Positions 6,443-14,586 are shown, counted from the stretch's first letter. The stretch: DNA of 19,470 nt from Chitinophagaceae bacterium (GCA_947483345.1 CANKNL010000017.1:1-19470), one strand, 5' to 3'. The notes: generated by a model from the letters alone, not told the origin. Numbers and translations: made by a program.

Positions 6443-7926
6443 AATTCTTTTCTTAATCTGGCAACAGAAATATTCAGCTGTTCCCGGTATTTAGCAACGG
6501 TACGTCGTGCAATATTATATCCTTTTTCCTGTAGCATCTCCGTTAATTTTTCATCACTGCAGGGGTATTTTTTATCTTCGGCTTCTATAATATCACTTAA
6601 TATCTTTTTAACTTCTCTGGTACTCACTTCTTCTCCGCTGTCTGTTTGTAAACTTTCGCTGAAGAAAAACTTAAGCCGGTAGGTACCAAACTCAGTTTGT
6701 ACAAATTTACTATTGGCCACACGGCTAACTGTAGAAATATCCAGATTGGTATCTTCGGCAATGTGTTTTAAGATCATTGGGCGTAAGTCTGTTTCTTCTC
6801 CCGACATAAAAAAATCATGTTGGTAATTCATGATCGATTCCATTGTATTCATCAAGGTATTATGCCGTTGTTTGATGGCATCTATGAACCATTTGGCGGC
6901 ATCAATTTTTTGTTTGATAAAAATAACGGCTTCTTTCTGTCGCTTATCTTTTTTGCTGCCCAGGTCATATTCCTTCAACATATCCCGATACCCTTCGCTA
7001 ATCCTCAGGTCTGGGGCATTTTTATTATTAAGGGTTAATTCCAGCTTGCCGGAATTATTATAGATAAAAAAATCAGGAACCACATAGCTTTCAGTTCTGG
7101 AGCTTTCATCAACCGAGCCAGCAGGTTTAGGGTTTAATTTAACGATCTGGTTTATGACTTCCCTCAGCTGGTCATCATTTAAATCAAATCCACGCTGAAT
7201 TTTTTCATAATGTTTTTTGGTAAACTCTTCAAAATATTTCTCCAATACTTTTATGGCCATTTCCACGTGTTTGCCTTCATGTAATTTTCTTTCCAATTGA
7301 AGTAATAAACATTCCTGAAGATTTCGGGCTGCAATACCGGGAGGGTCAAATTGTTGAATTTGTAAAACCAATTCGGCAATTTCTTCTTCGGTTGTTGACC
7401 TATTTTGGCGAAAAGCCAAATCATCAACTATAGCCGAAAAATCCCTTCTTAAGTAACCATCATCATCTAAATTGCCTATTATCTGCTCTGCCACTTTGTG
7501 CTGGTGCTCATCCAAGGTTAGCATACCCAATTGTTCCAGCATTAATTCATTAAAACCCCTTTCTACTTTTATAGGGATAACCCTGTTCTCATCAATTTCG
7601 GGGTAATTGCTGTCTTTTAATTTGTAATCTCCTACTTCATCATCACCATCCTTTACATATTCACTGATGTCGATATTGTCATATTCGTCCACACTGCCAT
7701 CCATCTCTGTTTCTTCCGGTTCTGTATCAGAAAACTCATCTTTATTTTCATCATATTCTGTCTCATGACCTTCTTCTGCTTCTTCCAAAGCCGGGTTTTC
7801 TTCTATTTCTTCTTTTATGCGATCTTCTAACTGGGCAGTTGGCACCTGCAACAGTTTCATCAGCTGAATTTGCTGAGGCGATAATTTTTGTAATTGATTT
7901 TGATATAGTCCCTGACTTAAAGCCAT
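6439..7926 (-). CDS. rpoN: RNA polymerase sigma-54 factor RpoN
   Basis: Sigma-54 directs RNA polymerase to -24/-12 promoters and needs AAA+ activators. The 495-aa protein has region I at the N-terminus (GLYQNQLQKLSPQQIQLMKL, about residues 6-25, followed by ENPALEE). A highly acidic region II comes next (about 50-100), then the core-binding domain. Near the C-terminus is the RpoN box ARRTVAKYRE (473-482), which reads the -24 element. The helix-turn-helix part includes DTNLDISTVSRVANSKFVQ, also typical. A GTG at 7932 would add two residues; I chose the ATG at 7926. The stop overlaps the PAP2-like gene in an ATGA. Upstream is a good TTTG-N20-TAAGTTTT promoter. No activator or PTS gene lies in the window. 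Confidence 0.97.
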   Translation of the reverse strand: MALSQGLYQNQLQKLSPQQIQLMKLLQVPTAQLEDRIKEEIEENPALEEAEEGHETEYDENKDEFSDTEPEETEMDGSVDEYDNIDISEYVKDGDDEVGDYKLKDSNYPEIDENRVIPIKVERGFNELMLEQLGMLTLDEHQHKVAEQIIGNLDDDGYLRRDFSAIVDDLAFRQNRSTTEEEIAELVLQIQQFDPPGIAARNLQECLLLQLERKLHEGKHVEMAIKVLEKYFEEFTKKHYEKIQRGFDLNDDQLREVINQIVKLNPKPAGSVDESSRTESYVVPDFFIYNNSGKLELTLNNKNAPDLRISEGYRDMLKEYDLGSKKDKRQKEAVIFIKQKIDAAKWFIDAIKQRHNTLMNTMESIMNYQHDFFMSGEETDLRPMILKHIAEDTNLDISTVSRVANSKFVQTEFGTYRLKFFFSESLQTDSGEEVSTREVKKILSDIIEAEDKKYPCSDEKLTEMLQEKGYNIARRTVAKYREQLNISVARLRKEL

Positions 7927-7948
7927 TGTCACATTTCAATTAGGGTAA

Positions 7949-7980
7949 AAAACTTAATCTTTTAAAATAGCTTATCCAAA
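7949..7980 (-). promoter_or_regulatory. promoter of rpoN
   Basis: On the minus strand TTTG (7977-7980) is followed after exactly 20 bp by TAAGTTTT (7949-7956). This matches the Bacteroidota TTTG/TAnnTTTG pattern except for the last base. It is 22 bp upstream of the chosen ATG, inside the 97-bp divergent region shared with the gene at 8024. Confidence 0.55.
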
Positions 7981-8023
7981 CCTGGGATAAGAATGTAAAT
8001 TTACAGAGATAAGTTTAAGCAAA

Positions 8024-8428
8024 ATGGTTAAAAAAGCTAAAATTTTATTTTTCAGCATGATTTTTGTGGCAGGCGCAGCTTTTTGTCAAAATTCTATAGT
8101 TAATGTAACGTTAGATAAGAATAAAATATATGTAAAACCGGGTTTTAATACCTATACTCAAAATAGTTTCTATGCTCTTTTTTATGGTTTAAACAGGATA
8201 TACCCGCTACACTTAAAAAATAGCAACCAATCTGTTTGCCTGTTAAAGCCAGTTTCGGTTGCTGTTATCAGTGCTGATTTCTATACCCAAAATTTTGGTT
8301 TTTTTTGCAAAAAAGAATGGCAGTTTGAGAAAGCAACAAATATCCCTTTGCGGTTTAGATTGGGATCTTTACAATATAATGATTACCTGGAAAGCAAACC
8401 CAACAGCGGCCTTATGCCAGCGTATTAA
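8024..8428 (+). CDS. small secreted conserved hypothetical protein
   Basis: A 134-aa protein with a clear signal peptide (MVKKAKILFFSMIFVAGAAF, cleavage probably near Cys21-Gln22). The mature region begins NSIVNVTLDKNKIYVKPGF. The C-terminal part has FFCKKEWQFEKATNIPLRFRLGSLQYNDYLESK, split here as FFCKKEWQFEKATNIP and LRFRLGSLQYNDYLESK, which I recognise as conserved among Chitinophagaceae hypotheticals. No catalytic motif or membrane span is seen after the signal peptide. It is transcribed away from rpoN and converges on the aminotransferase gene, with 53 bp between the stops. An inverted repeat GGTAAC/GTTACC (8439-8444, 8459-8464) lies in that gap, but without a T run. Function unknown. 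Confidence 0.7.
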   Translation: MVKKAKILFFSMIFVAGAAFCQNSIVNVTLDKNKIYVKPGFNTYTQNSFYALFYGLNRIYPLHLKNSNQSVCLLKPVSVAVISADFYTQNFGFFCKKEWQFEKATNIPLRFRLGSLQYNDYLESKPNSGLMPAY

Positions 8429-8481
8429 AAATAAAGATGGTAACCTTTCAATGACCATGTTACCTCAATTAATTATATTTT

Positions 8482-9696
8482 TCAGCCAACCTTTTTTTCA
8501 CTCAGCACTTTCTTGATTACATTAACCAGTTGTTCGGCTTTATTATGCAATTGCTCATCGGTCCACATCAATCCAATAGCAGTTGATATGCAACGGCTCA
8601 TGATGGCGTCACTTGCAGAAAAATCTTTGGTAGCATGATGCATCACAGCAGCTTTTAAATCGGGGTGTAAACCATGTAAGGTTAGGGCATTTTTAAGGTG
8701 GTCCCACTTGCTGATATAATGCCAGTTATTAACGAACCAATAAAAGTTGCCCGCTAAAATTTGTTGTGCTTTTAATTCGTCAACAACAGCCTTTGTTATT
8801 TCTTCAGTTGGTAAAAACCAGCTCAAAAAAGTACAGCTATCACCACTTTCATCGTGGATTCTTCTAAAAGAAACCTCAGGTATAGTTGCCAGTGCATTTT
8901 TTAATGCCGTATGATTTTTTTTCTGAATGGCTAAAAAGTGATTTAATTTTTTTATCTGTGCCAATCCTACGGCAGCATGTAATTCGCTTATTCTGAAATT
9001 ATATCCAATAAACGGGTGCAGGTCTGCTCCCCGGTCTACACCATTATGATCATGGCCATGATCGCTATAGCCATCGCTCGACAAATAAATATCTTCGCGG
9101 TTGGTCATCACAGCACCGCCTTCGGCACAGGTAATTGTTTTTACAAAATCAAAACTAAAAGTACCGGCATCACCAATAGTGCCTAATTTTTTTCCTTTGT
9201 AGGTGGCACCTATGCTTTGGCAGGCATCTTCCAGTAATAACAGATCAAATTCTTTACAAATAGCCTGTAAGGCATCCATATCGGCCATGCTGCCACACAT
9301 ATGTACGGGCATGATGCATTTTGTTTTTTGTGTAATGGCATTACGAACCGCTTGGGGATCTAATGTTAAACTGTCATCCACATCAACAAAAACGGGCACG
9401 GCGCCCACACTTAACACGGCTTCAAAACTGGCAACAAAAGTAAAAGCAGGTAAAATTACCTCATCACCATAACCAATACCTAAAGCGCCCATGGCTGTTG
9501 TTAAAGCAGCGGTACCACTGCTTACCAATTGGGCATGTTTGCAACCAAAGGTTTGGCAGATGGCCTCTTCCAGTTCCCTGGCTTTCCATATACCTTTACG
9601 CGGGCCATCAAATCCATAACGCATCAGAATACCAGTTTCCAGTACATCATTTACTTCTTTTCGTTCTTCATTACCAAAAAATTCAAAACCGGGCAT
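8482..9696 (-). CDS. DegT/DnrJ/EryC1/StrS family PLP-dependent aminotransferase
   Basis: This 404-aa enzyme should transfer an amino group to a keto-sugar with PLP. Visible features are SSGTAAL (59-65, phosphate binding), LLLLEDACQSIGA (152-164; Asp157 contacts the PLP nitrogen), and FSFDFVKTITCAEGGAVMTN with the PLP lysine at Lys186. The MPGFEFFG start, the TGILMRYGFD segment and the SDHGHDHNGVDRGAD stretch recall the subgroup annotated as 8-amino-3,8-dideoxy-manno-octulosonate transaminase (KdnA), used to make amino-Kdo for lipopolysaccharide. I am not sure enough to give that symbol. It stands alone: neighbours on both sides are 53 and 102 bp away, and a consensus promoter lies 22 bp upstream. 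A related role in O-antigen or other nucleotide-sugar pathways is the main alternative. Confidence 0.9.
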   Translation of the reverse strand: MPGFEFFGNEERKEVNDVLETGILMRYGFDGPRKGIWKARELEEAICQTFGCKHAQLVSSGTAALTTAMGALGIGYGDEVILPAFTFVASFEAVLSVGAVPVFVDVDDSLTLDPQAVRNAITQKTKCIMPVHMCGSMADMDALQAICKEFDLLLLEDACQSIGATYKGKKLGTIGDAGTFSFDFVKTITCAEGGAVMTNREDIYLSSDGYSDHGHDHNGVDRGADLHPFIGYNFRISELHAAVGLAQIKKLNHFLAIQKKNHTALKNALATIPEVSFRRIHDESGDSCTFLSWFLPTEEITKAVVDELKAQQILAGNFYWFVNNWHYISKWDHLKNALTLHGLHPDLKAAVMHHATKDFSASDAIMSRCISTAIGLMWTDEQLHNKAEQLVNVIKKVLSEKKVG

Positions 9697-9717
9697 ATTA
9701 TATTTATTTTATAAATG

Positions 9718-9749
9718 CAAAGGTAGATAAAATCCTTGGGGGCATCAAG
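9718..9749 (-). promoter_or_regulatory. promoter of the DegT-family aminotransferase
   Basis: On the minus strand CTTG (9746-9749) is followed after exactly 20 bp by TACCTTTG (9718-9725), an exact TAnnTTTG -7 element. The -7 element ends 21 bp before the ATG at 9696. The arrangement gives a monocistronic unit with a short leader. Confidence 0.6.
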
Positions 9750-9798
9750 AACTCAAGACTATTGCATACCCGTAAGCGAACTAGCTAAAGAGAAGGCA

Positions 9799-11004
9799 TT
9801 ATTTTAACCAGGGCATATCGGGCAATTTTGCAGGCTCATTAAAATAATTAAGACGCAGTGTATCACTCCAGCCATTGGGATTTTTAGCAAAGGTTTTACT
9901 GCTAAAAAAAACCATGCCCTGTATGTTGGGTGTATTACGCAAGGCGTCAATCATACGAGGTATTTGTGTCAGGTCTTTCCAGGCAGTATTACTGTTGGCA
10001 CGGTAAATACCAAGGCCGATATAACAATTTTTGCCATAGGTATGTTTGCTCCACCAGTCAAGTAGTATTTCGTAAGGCGCTATTTTGTGGCCAAATTCCC
10101 AATAGAGTTGTGGCGCCACATAATCGATCCAGCCCTTTCTTAACCATAATAAAATGTCGGCATACAGGTCGTCATAATTAGTTTGGGCACCATTTGTTTT
10201 ACTGCCATTAACCGGATCTTTACTTTCGTTTCGCCAAACGCCAAACGGACTGATTCCAAACTGGCATTTTGGGTTTTCTTTTTTTATTATAATACTCAAC
10301 TTGCTTATAATCGAATCTGTGTTACTTCTTCTCCAGTCATCTTTATTCATCCCGGTACCATATTTACCAAAACTTTCATTGTCCGGAAATTCTTTACCCG
10401 GAATTTTATATGGATAAAAGTAATCATCAAAATGAATGGCATCTATAGCATAGCGGCTAACCACATCTTTTACTACATTACACAAATATTGCTGTGTTTC
10501 TTTACTGCCCGGGTCAAAATATTTTTTATCGCCATAAGTTAAAAACCATTCGGGATGAATTTTGGTGATGTGATTTGAAGCGATGGATGATGTGGTGATA
10601 TTAAAAACAGCCCTGTATGGATTCATCCAGGCATGAAACGCCATGCCCCGTTTGTGTGTTTCTGCAATCATAAATTCCAGCGGATCGTAAAAAGGTGCCG
10701 GGGGCAGGCCCTGAGTACCCGTTAAAAACTCACTCCAGGGTTCGTATGGCGAAGGGTAAAAAGCATCTGTAACCGGACGGATCTGGACGATCAAGGCATT
10801 GAGGCCATTTCGCTGATGCATATCCAGTAATCTGATGAATTCAACTTTTTGAGAATCGGAATTAAAATTTCCTTTGGAAGGCCAGTCAATATTATCAACT
10901 GTGGCCACCCATACGCCACGAAATTCTGGTTTAGCCTGAGAAAATAAGGAGACAGGCAATAGCCAACAGACAACAGAAAACAGGTAATAAGAGAAAAATT
11001 TCAT
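9799..11004 (-). CDS. GHL10/DUF187 family (family 10-like) glycoside hydrolase, secreted
   Basis: The 401-aa protein has a signal peptide (MKFFSYYLFSVVCWLLPVSL, cut near residue 23). The TIM-barrel domain starts EFRGVWVATVDNIDWP (27-42) and continues with HAWMNPYRAVFN (124-135), HFDDYFYPYKIPG (191-203), QFGISPFGVWRN and WIDYVAPQLYWEFG. These are hallmarks of the GHL10 (DUF187) family, proposed glycosidases that in some bacteria act on peptidoglycan or exopolysaccharide glycans. The family is usually 400-550 aa, so this is a compact, single-domain member with no T9SS tail or lipobox. It follows the MarR gene by 12 bp and is likely the last gene of the radical SAM-AI-2E-MarR run. Its substrate cannot be told. 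Confidence 0.87.
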   Translation of the reverse strand: MKFFSYYLFSVVCWLLPVSLFSQAKPEFRGVWVATVDNIDWPSKGNFNSDSQKVEFIRLLDMHQRNGLNALIVQIRPVTDAFYPSPYEPWSEFLTGTQGLPPAPFYDPLEFMIAETHKRGMAFHAWMNPYRAVFNITTSSIASNHITKIHPEWFLTYGDKKYFDPGSKETQQYLCNVVKDVVSRYAIDAIHFDDYFYPYKIPGKEFPDNESFGKYGTGMNKDDWRRSNTDSIISKLSIIIKKENPKCQFGISPFGVWRNESKDPVNGSKTNGAQTNYDDLYADILLWLRKGWIDYVAPQLYWEFGHKIAPYEILLDWWSKHTYGKNCYIGLGIYRANSNTAWKDLTQIPRMIDALRNTPNIQGMVFFSSKTFAKNPNGWSDTLRLNYFNEPAKLPDMPWLK

Positions 11005-11016
11005 AACTATTTTTGA

Positions 11017-11469
11017 TTAATCTGATTGACGGATTTTATCCAATAATTTATTTAATGATCTGGCTTCTGATTCTGATAAACTGCCAAAGATAGCATCCAT
11101 ATCTGTATTGGATTGGTCAATTTTTTCTAAAATGACCTTGCCTTTTATACTTATGCTCACATCAACAAGTCGCTTATCATCCTTGCAAACTCCTTTTTTG
11201 GCAAGGCCTTTTAAAACCAGGCGGTCTACAATGCGGCTGGTATCGCTCATTTTATCGAGCATACGTTCCCGTATTTGTAATGTTGAAATGGGTTTTCCGG
11301 CGCCTCTTAAAATACGGAGGATATTATATTGTTGCCCGGTAATATCTGCTTTATCAAATATGATTTTCATTTTCTCATTCATCCAATTGTAAGTATAAAT
11401 AAGGTTGACGATTCCTTTTTGATACTCATTTCTAAATGATCGCTGGCTAATGTCTTTTTCTAAACTCAT
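11017..11469 (-). CDS. MarR family transcriptional regulator
   Basis: A 150-aa winged-helix repressor. The core runs ITGQQYNILRILRGAGKPIS (43-62), then the recognition helix LDKMSDTSRIVDRLVLKGLA (71-90), then the wing KKGVCKDDKRLVDVSISIKG (91-110), which corresponds to the family's DRR...LT..G pattern. Terminal helices (1-40 and 115-150) would form the dimer interface. MarR proteins usually sense small aromatic or lipophilic compounds and often repress their own operon. Here it sits between an AI-2E-type membrane protein (23 bp upstream) and a GHL10 glycosidase (12 bp downstream), so these are the first candidates for its targets. No operator could be identified by eye. Confidence 0.92.
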   Translation of the reverse strand: MSLEKDISQRSFRNEYQKGIVNLIYTYNWMNEKMKIIFDKADITGQQYNILRILRGAGKPISTLQIRERMLDKMSDTSRIVDRLVLKGLAKKGVCKDDKRLVDVSISIKGKVILEKIDQSNTDMDAIFGSLSESEARSLNKLLDKIRQSD

Positions 11470-11492
11470 GTATAAAAAGTTGGAGATATTTT

Positions 11493-12536
11493 TTAAGTTT
11501 CTGATGAGGGCTCTGTTATGTCAACAGATTTATCAAATTCGTTAATGTAAATTTTAACCATAATGAGAAAATAACTAATCAGTAAAGGTCCGAAAATAAG
11601 GCCCATAAACCCAAACAGATTAAGGCCAATAATAACCCCCAGCACAGTCACAAGGGGGTGAACATCACCCATGTATTTCATTAGTTTTAAGCGGGCCACA
11701 TAATCTACGTTACCAGTAACCACCACACTATAAATGGTCAGGCCGAATGCGGGCCAGTTACTTCCATGAATTAATAAATAGCCTGCCAATGGAACCCAGA
11801 TGATCATCGTGCCTACCAATGGAAAAAAAGCAAATACCCCGGTTACGAAACCCCAAAGACCCCAATCGGTTATTCCAAATATCCAATAACCGAGGGCGGC
11901 AAAAGCGCCCTGAACAATACATATAATAGGAATACCCAAGGCATTGGCCCGTATCATCATTTTTGTTTCGCCGGCCAGGAGATGAATGTTTTCCTTTTTT
12001 AAGGGAATCATTTTGCTTAAGTATTTTTCGGTCTCCTTGCCATGTATCAATAAATAATAAAAAAGAAAAAACATCATGAGGAGATTTGTAAGCAAAACCA
12101 AAGTACTGTTTAGGATACGGGGAATAAATTCAGAAACTTTTTGTGCAATTGTTTTAGCTGTTTCGGCTGATAAAACGGTTAACCCTGTTTTTTCAAAAAT
12201 TTTCGCTGAAATAGATTCAATGCTTTTTATTATTTGTTCCTGATTTTCGCCGATAGAACTTATTTTGGGAGAGGCCAGGCTTATACTTAGATAAACAGGT
12301 AGTGCAATGATGATCAGGTAGCAGAAAATAAATAAGATAGCTGTGGCGGCTTTGTTCCATTTTTTTTTAAAGATCAACTGAAAATAAAAGGTTCTGCTTA
12401 AAATGTATAAAGTGATACCACCCAGCAGGCCGGGTATGAAAATGGTCATTTGACTGATTAATAAAACTGCCATCAGCAGAATTAAGATCAAAATAATAAT
12501 CTGCCTGAGCCGTTCATTAAAACCGGGTTGATTCAT
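11493..12536 (-). CDS. AI-2E family (UPF0118/PF01594) membrane protein
   Basis: This 347-aa polytopic protein fits the AI-2E family. Two hydrophobic spans lie near residues 13-48 and another at 64-88. A soluble segment (about 90-140) is followed by a span at 143-164 and a C-terminal block of at least four spans from about 201 to 332. Family signatures are FFPLVGTMIIWVP (237-249), the HPL motif (293-295) and the LFGFMGLIFGPLL stretch (307-319). Members include the autoinducer-2 exporter TqsA, but also ion exchangers; the true substrate is usually unknown and AI-2 export should not be assumed. It is 31 bp after the radical SAM gene and 23 bp before the MarR gene. The start is ATG at 12536. Confidence 0.9.
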   Translation of the reverse strand: MNQPGFNERLRQIIILILILLMAVLLISQMTIFIPGLLGGITLYILSRTFYFQLIFKKKWNKAATAILFIFCYLIIIALPVYLSISLASPKISSIGENQEQIIKSIESISAKIFEKTGLTVLSAETAKTIAQKVSEFIPRILNSTLVLLTNLLMMFFLFYYLLIHGKETEKYLSKMIPLKKENIHLLAGETKMMIRANALGIPIICIVQGAFAALGYWIFGITDWGLWGFVTGVFAFFPLVGTMIIWVPLAGYLLIHGSNWPAFGLTIYSVVVTGNVDYVARLKLMKYMGDVHPLVTVLGVIIGLNLFGFMGLIFGPLLISYFLIMVKIYINEFDKSVDITEPSSET

Positions 12537-12567
12537 ACATTCAATTTATAAAAAAATATTACAACAA

Positions 12568-13599
12568 TTAGGATCTCCAAACCGATACCCCTTCACTGCA
12601 ATTGGCACAAATATCAATGTTTTTTCTGCTTTTCATCAGGTCATTTCTAAATTGCTTATAATTTTTGTTTTGCCATATTTCTTTAAATGACTGCTTTTTT
12701 AAGTCGCCCAATTGATGTTTGGCATCTTTATCAAAACAGCAGGGCACTACCAGGCCATCCCAGGTAATGACATTAGCATGTTGCATTTTCCAGCAACGGT
12801 TAGCTAATTTATTTTTAGCCGAATAAGTGCCATCTGCATTTTTGTTATAACGACTGAACTTGTTGATGGTTGGGATCAGGTTGTTGGGATCGGTTTCATA
12901 TTCGTAAATCTGCGCTGTTTTGAAACGCACTTCATCAACACCTACTTGTTTGGCCAGCCGCTTAATATCTTCAATCTGGTGTTCGTTGGGTTTCACTACC
13001 AAAAACTGAAAGAAAACAAACGGTGTTTTGCTTTTTAATTCCTTTTTCCATTTCATGATATTTTTAGCACCCTCCAATACTTTTTCCAACTGGCCGCCAA
13101 CCCGGTATTGTTCATAAACATCCTGTGTGGTACCATCAATCGAAATGATCAACCTGTCCAATCCGCTCTCCACTGTTTTTTTTGCGATTTCATCACTTAA
13201 ATAATGGGCATTGGTAGAGGTAGCGGTATATATTCTTTTGCTACTGGCATATTTTACCATGGTTAAAAAATCGGTATTGAGATAAGGCTCCCCCTGAAAA
13301 TAAAAAATGAGGTATATTAATTCTTTATGAATATCGTCAATGGTCTGTTTAAAAAAGTCGTTTTGTAACATACCCGTTGGCCGGCTGAATTGTCTTAACC
13401 CGCTGGGACACTCGGGACAACGAAGATTACAGCTGGTGGTGGGTTCAAAAGCAACTGATACCGGAAAACCCCACTGTATGTGCTTGTTCAATAGCCGGCT
13501 CATATAAAAACTTGCCAGTACTTTACTACCGTTGATAAAACGCCTGAAGGTAATTTTGCTTAGTAAATTCTTACTATCGTTCCAATTGAATTGAGGCAT
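12568..13599 (-). CDS. radical SAM protein with SPASM domain
   Basis: This 343-aa enzyme should use a [4Fe-4S] cluster and S-adenosylmethionine. The radical SAM motif is C-x3-C-x2-C (Cys57, Cys61, Cys64 in FEPTTSCNLRCPEC). YFQGEPYLN and LIISIDGTTQDVYEQYR follow as the usual core strands. The C-terminal SPASM region has CWKMQ, VPCCFDKD and ICANCSEG, enough cysteines for at least one auxiliary cluster. SPASM proteins often modify peptides or anaerobic sulfatases, yet no short peptide gene or sulfatase is seen next to it, so the substrate is open. A TTG at 13605 extends the frame by two residues; ATG at 13599 is preferred. A TACCTTTG element ends just 3 bp before this ATG, suggesting a leaderless or very short leader. 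Confidence 0.9.
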   Translation of the reverse strand: MPQFNWNDSKNLLSKITFRRFINGSKVLASFYMSRLLNKHIQWGFPVSVAFEPTTSCNLRCPECPSGLRQFSRPTGMLQNDFFKQTIDDIHKELIYLIFYFQGEPYLNTDFLTMVKYASSKRIYTATSTNAHYLSDEIAKKTVESGLDRLIISIDGTTQDVYEQYRVGGQLEKVLEGAKNIMKWKKELKSKTPFVFFQFLVVKPNEHQIEDIKRLAKQVGVDEVRFKTAQIYEYETDPNNLIPTINKFSRYNKNADGTYSAKNKLANRCWKMQHANVITWDGLVVPCCFDKDAKHQLGDLKKQSFKEIWQNKNYKQFRNDLMKSRKNIDICANCSEGVSVWRS

Positions 13600-13602
13600 A
13601 AG

Positions 13603-13610
13603 CAAAGGTA
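13603..13610 (-). promoter_or_regulatory. -7 element immediately before the radical SAM gene
   Basis: The minus strand reads TACCTTTG, identical to the -7 elements of the aminotransferase and merC genes. Only CTT separates it from the ATG, so a transcript would start at or next to the A of the start codon. No -33 TTG lies at the right distance, so the call is tentative. Confidence 0.35.
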
Positions 13611-13680
13611 AGCCGATTGCCTGTTAAATAATAGGCCCATCATCCAATTATCTTATTACAGCATTCAGTAAAACAGTTAA

Positions 13681-14586
13681 TTAGTTTTGATTTATTAAGG
13701 AAGAAGATTCTGGTGTTATATCGCCTTCGATATTTTCAACTTTAACTTTAGTTGGGGTAAATATCAGCGTGTTATTTGTAAACTTATCATAATTGTGGAA
13801 GATCACATTAAGGGTAATAAAATTCATTACATAAGATTGTGTTTCGGCGGGCAGATGATCTTTAATATCCCAAAAATCCGGATCCGTTTTACCGGTCTTC
13901 TTCATCGCTTCCCAAACATTGCCTATACCACAATTGTAACTGGCAACCATCAACAGTAAATCATCATTTAAATTCCGGCTGCGGTCTTTTAAATAACGTG
14001 CAGCGGCATAGGTTGATTTATTAAAATTCTTTCTATCATCTCTTGCAGGAGCAGGTTTTTTTAAAATTTTCTTAGTAACGACCTTTTTTTGGTCTTTCTT
14101 TTTTTCCAGGATATGCTGTTTGGGAACATATTTTAATCCATATTCTTTGGCTACCTCATCCATTATTTGCCAGTAACCAACGGCTCCTGCTTTAGAAACA
14201 GCATTGGCATTAAAGGCACTTTCCAGTGCCAGTAAAACACGCAGCTCATGGGGTAATTGATATTTTTTTAAAATGGTGGTTACTTTAGGAAAATATTTTT
14301 TGCTTCTGTTATAGGTTCTAATGATATAAGCTCTTCTGTTTACAGAAAATTTTTCAATATAAAGTAATGAGGCATCTTCATTACCTGTTAATATATCAGG
14401 AAAAACGACATTGGCCTCATAGGTTACAAAACGGGCATGATCTTTTTTAGCCGCCGCCGCTAAGAATTGTTTTTTTAATGTATCCACACAGGAGTTAGCC
14501 CTGGTAATACTAACCAGGAAAAATGAAAAAAAAAGTATCCAAATTGTTTTGGATACCTTAAAATACCAATAATTTTTTTTGCTCAT
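13681..14586 (-). CDS. lytic transglycosylase (SLT/MltD-like) with Lys-rich insertion
   Basis: This enzyme should cleave peptidoglycan glycan strands non-hydrolytically. The 301-aa protein has a basic start and hydrophobic signal segment (about 11-30, ending FFLVSITRANS). The SLT domain begins near residue 104, with catalytic Glu122 in LLALESAFN, then NAVSKAGAVGYWQIM (128-142), STYAAARYLKD (191-201) and MVASYNCGIGNVWEA (213-227), all family motifs. Between GLKYVP and DDRKNFNKST lies a Lys-rich stretch (about 156-182; KKKDQKK, VVTKKILKK) where typical members have a short loop. The frame also opens at a GTG (14631), but that would place 15 polar residues before the signal peptide, so ATG at 14586 is better. 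It is divergent from the M1 peptidase gene. No LysM domain is present. Confidence 0.87.
   Translation of the reverse strand: MSKKNYWYFKVSKTIWILFFSFFLVSITRANSCVDTLKKQFLAAAAKKDHARFVTYEANVVFPDILTGNEDASLLYIEKFSVNRRAYIIRTYNRSKKYFPKVTTILKKYQLPHELRVLLALESAFNANAVSKAGAVGYWQIMDEVAKEYGLKYVPKQHILEKKKDQKKVVTKKILKKPAPARDDRKNFNKSTYAAARYLKDRSRNLNDDLLLMVASYNCGIGNVWEAMKKTGKTDPDFWDIKDHLPAETQSYVMNFITLNVIFHNYDKFTNNTLIFTPTKVKVENIEGDITPESSSLINQN

Noticed and set aside
8439..8464. GGTAAC/GTTACC inverted repeat between the convergent genes at 8428 and 8482
   Set aside because: Arms are 6 bp with a 14-nt loop and no adjacent T run, so an intrinsic terminator is not supported.
8259..8516. Possible frameshifted extension of the 134-aa secreted protein
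   Set aside because: The overlapping frame shows no family similarity I recognise, and the protein ends naturally after its conserved LRFRLGSLQY segment.
8482..9696. Naming the aminotransferase kdnA
   Set aside because: The resemblance rests on memory of short segments, and the partner kdnB-like dehydrogenase is not next to it.
9498..9788. Plus-strand open frames opposite the aminotransferase gene
   Set aside because: They are antisense to a well-supported gene and lack family features; composition fits a shadow frame.
11493..12536. Quorum-sensing role from the AI-2E family name
   Set aside because: Most family members have no proven AI-2 function and no luxS or lsr-like gene is in the window.
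12568..13680. RiPP (modified peptide) cluster around the radical SAM/SPASM gene
   Set aside because: The gaps on both sides (31 and 81 bp) are too small to hold a precursor peptide gene, and no peptidase/transporter pair typical of such clusters is adjacent.
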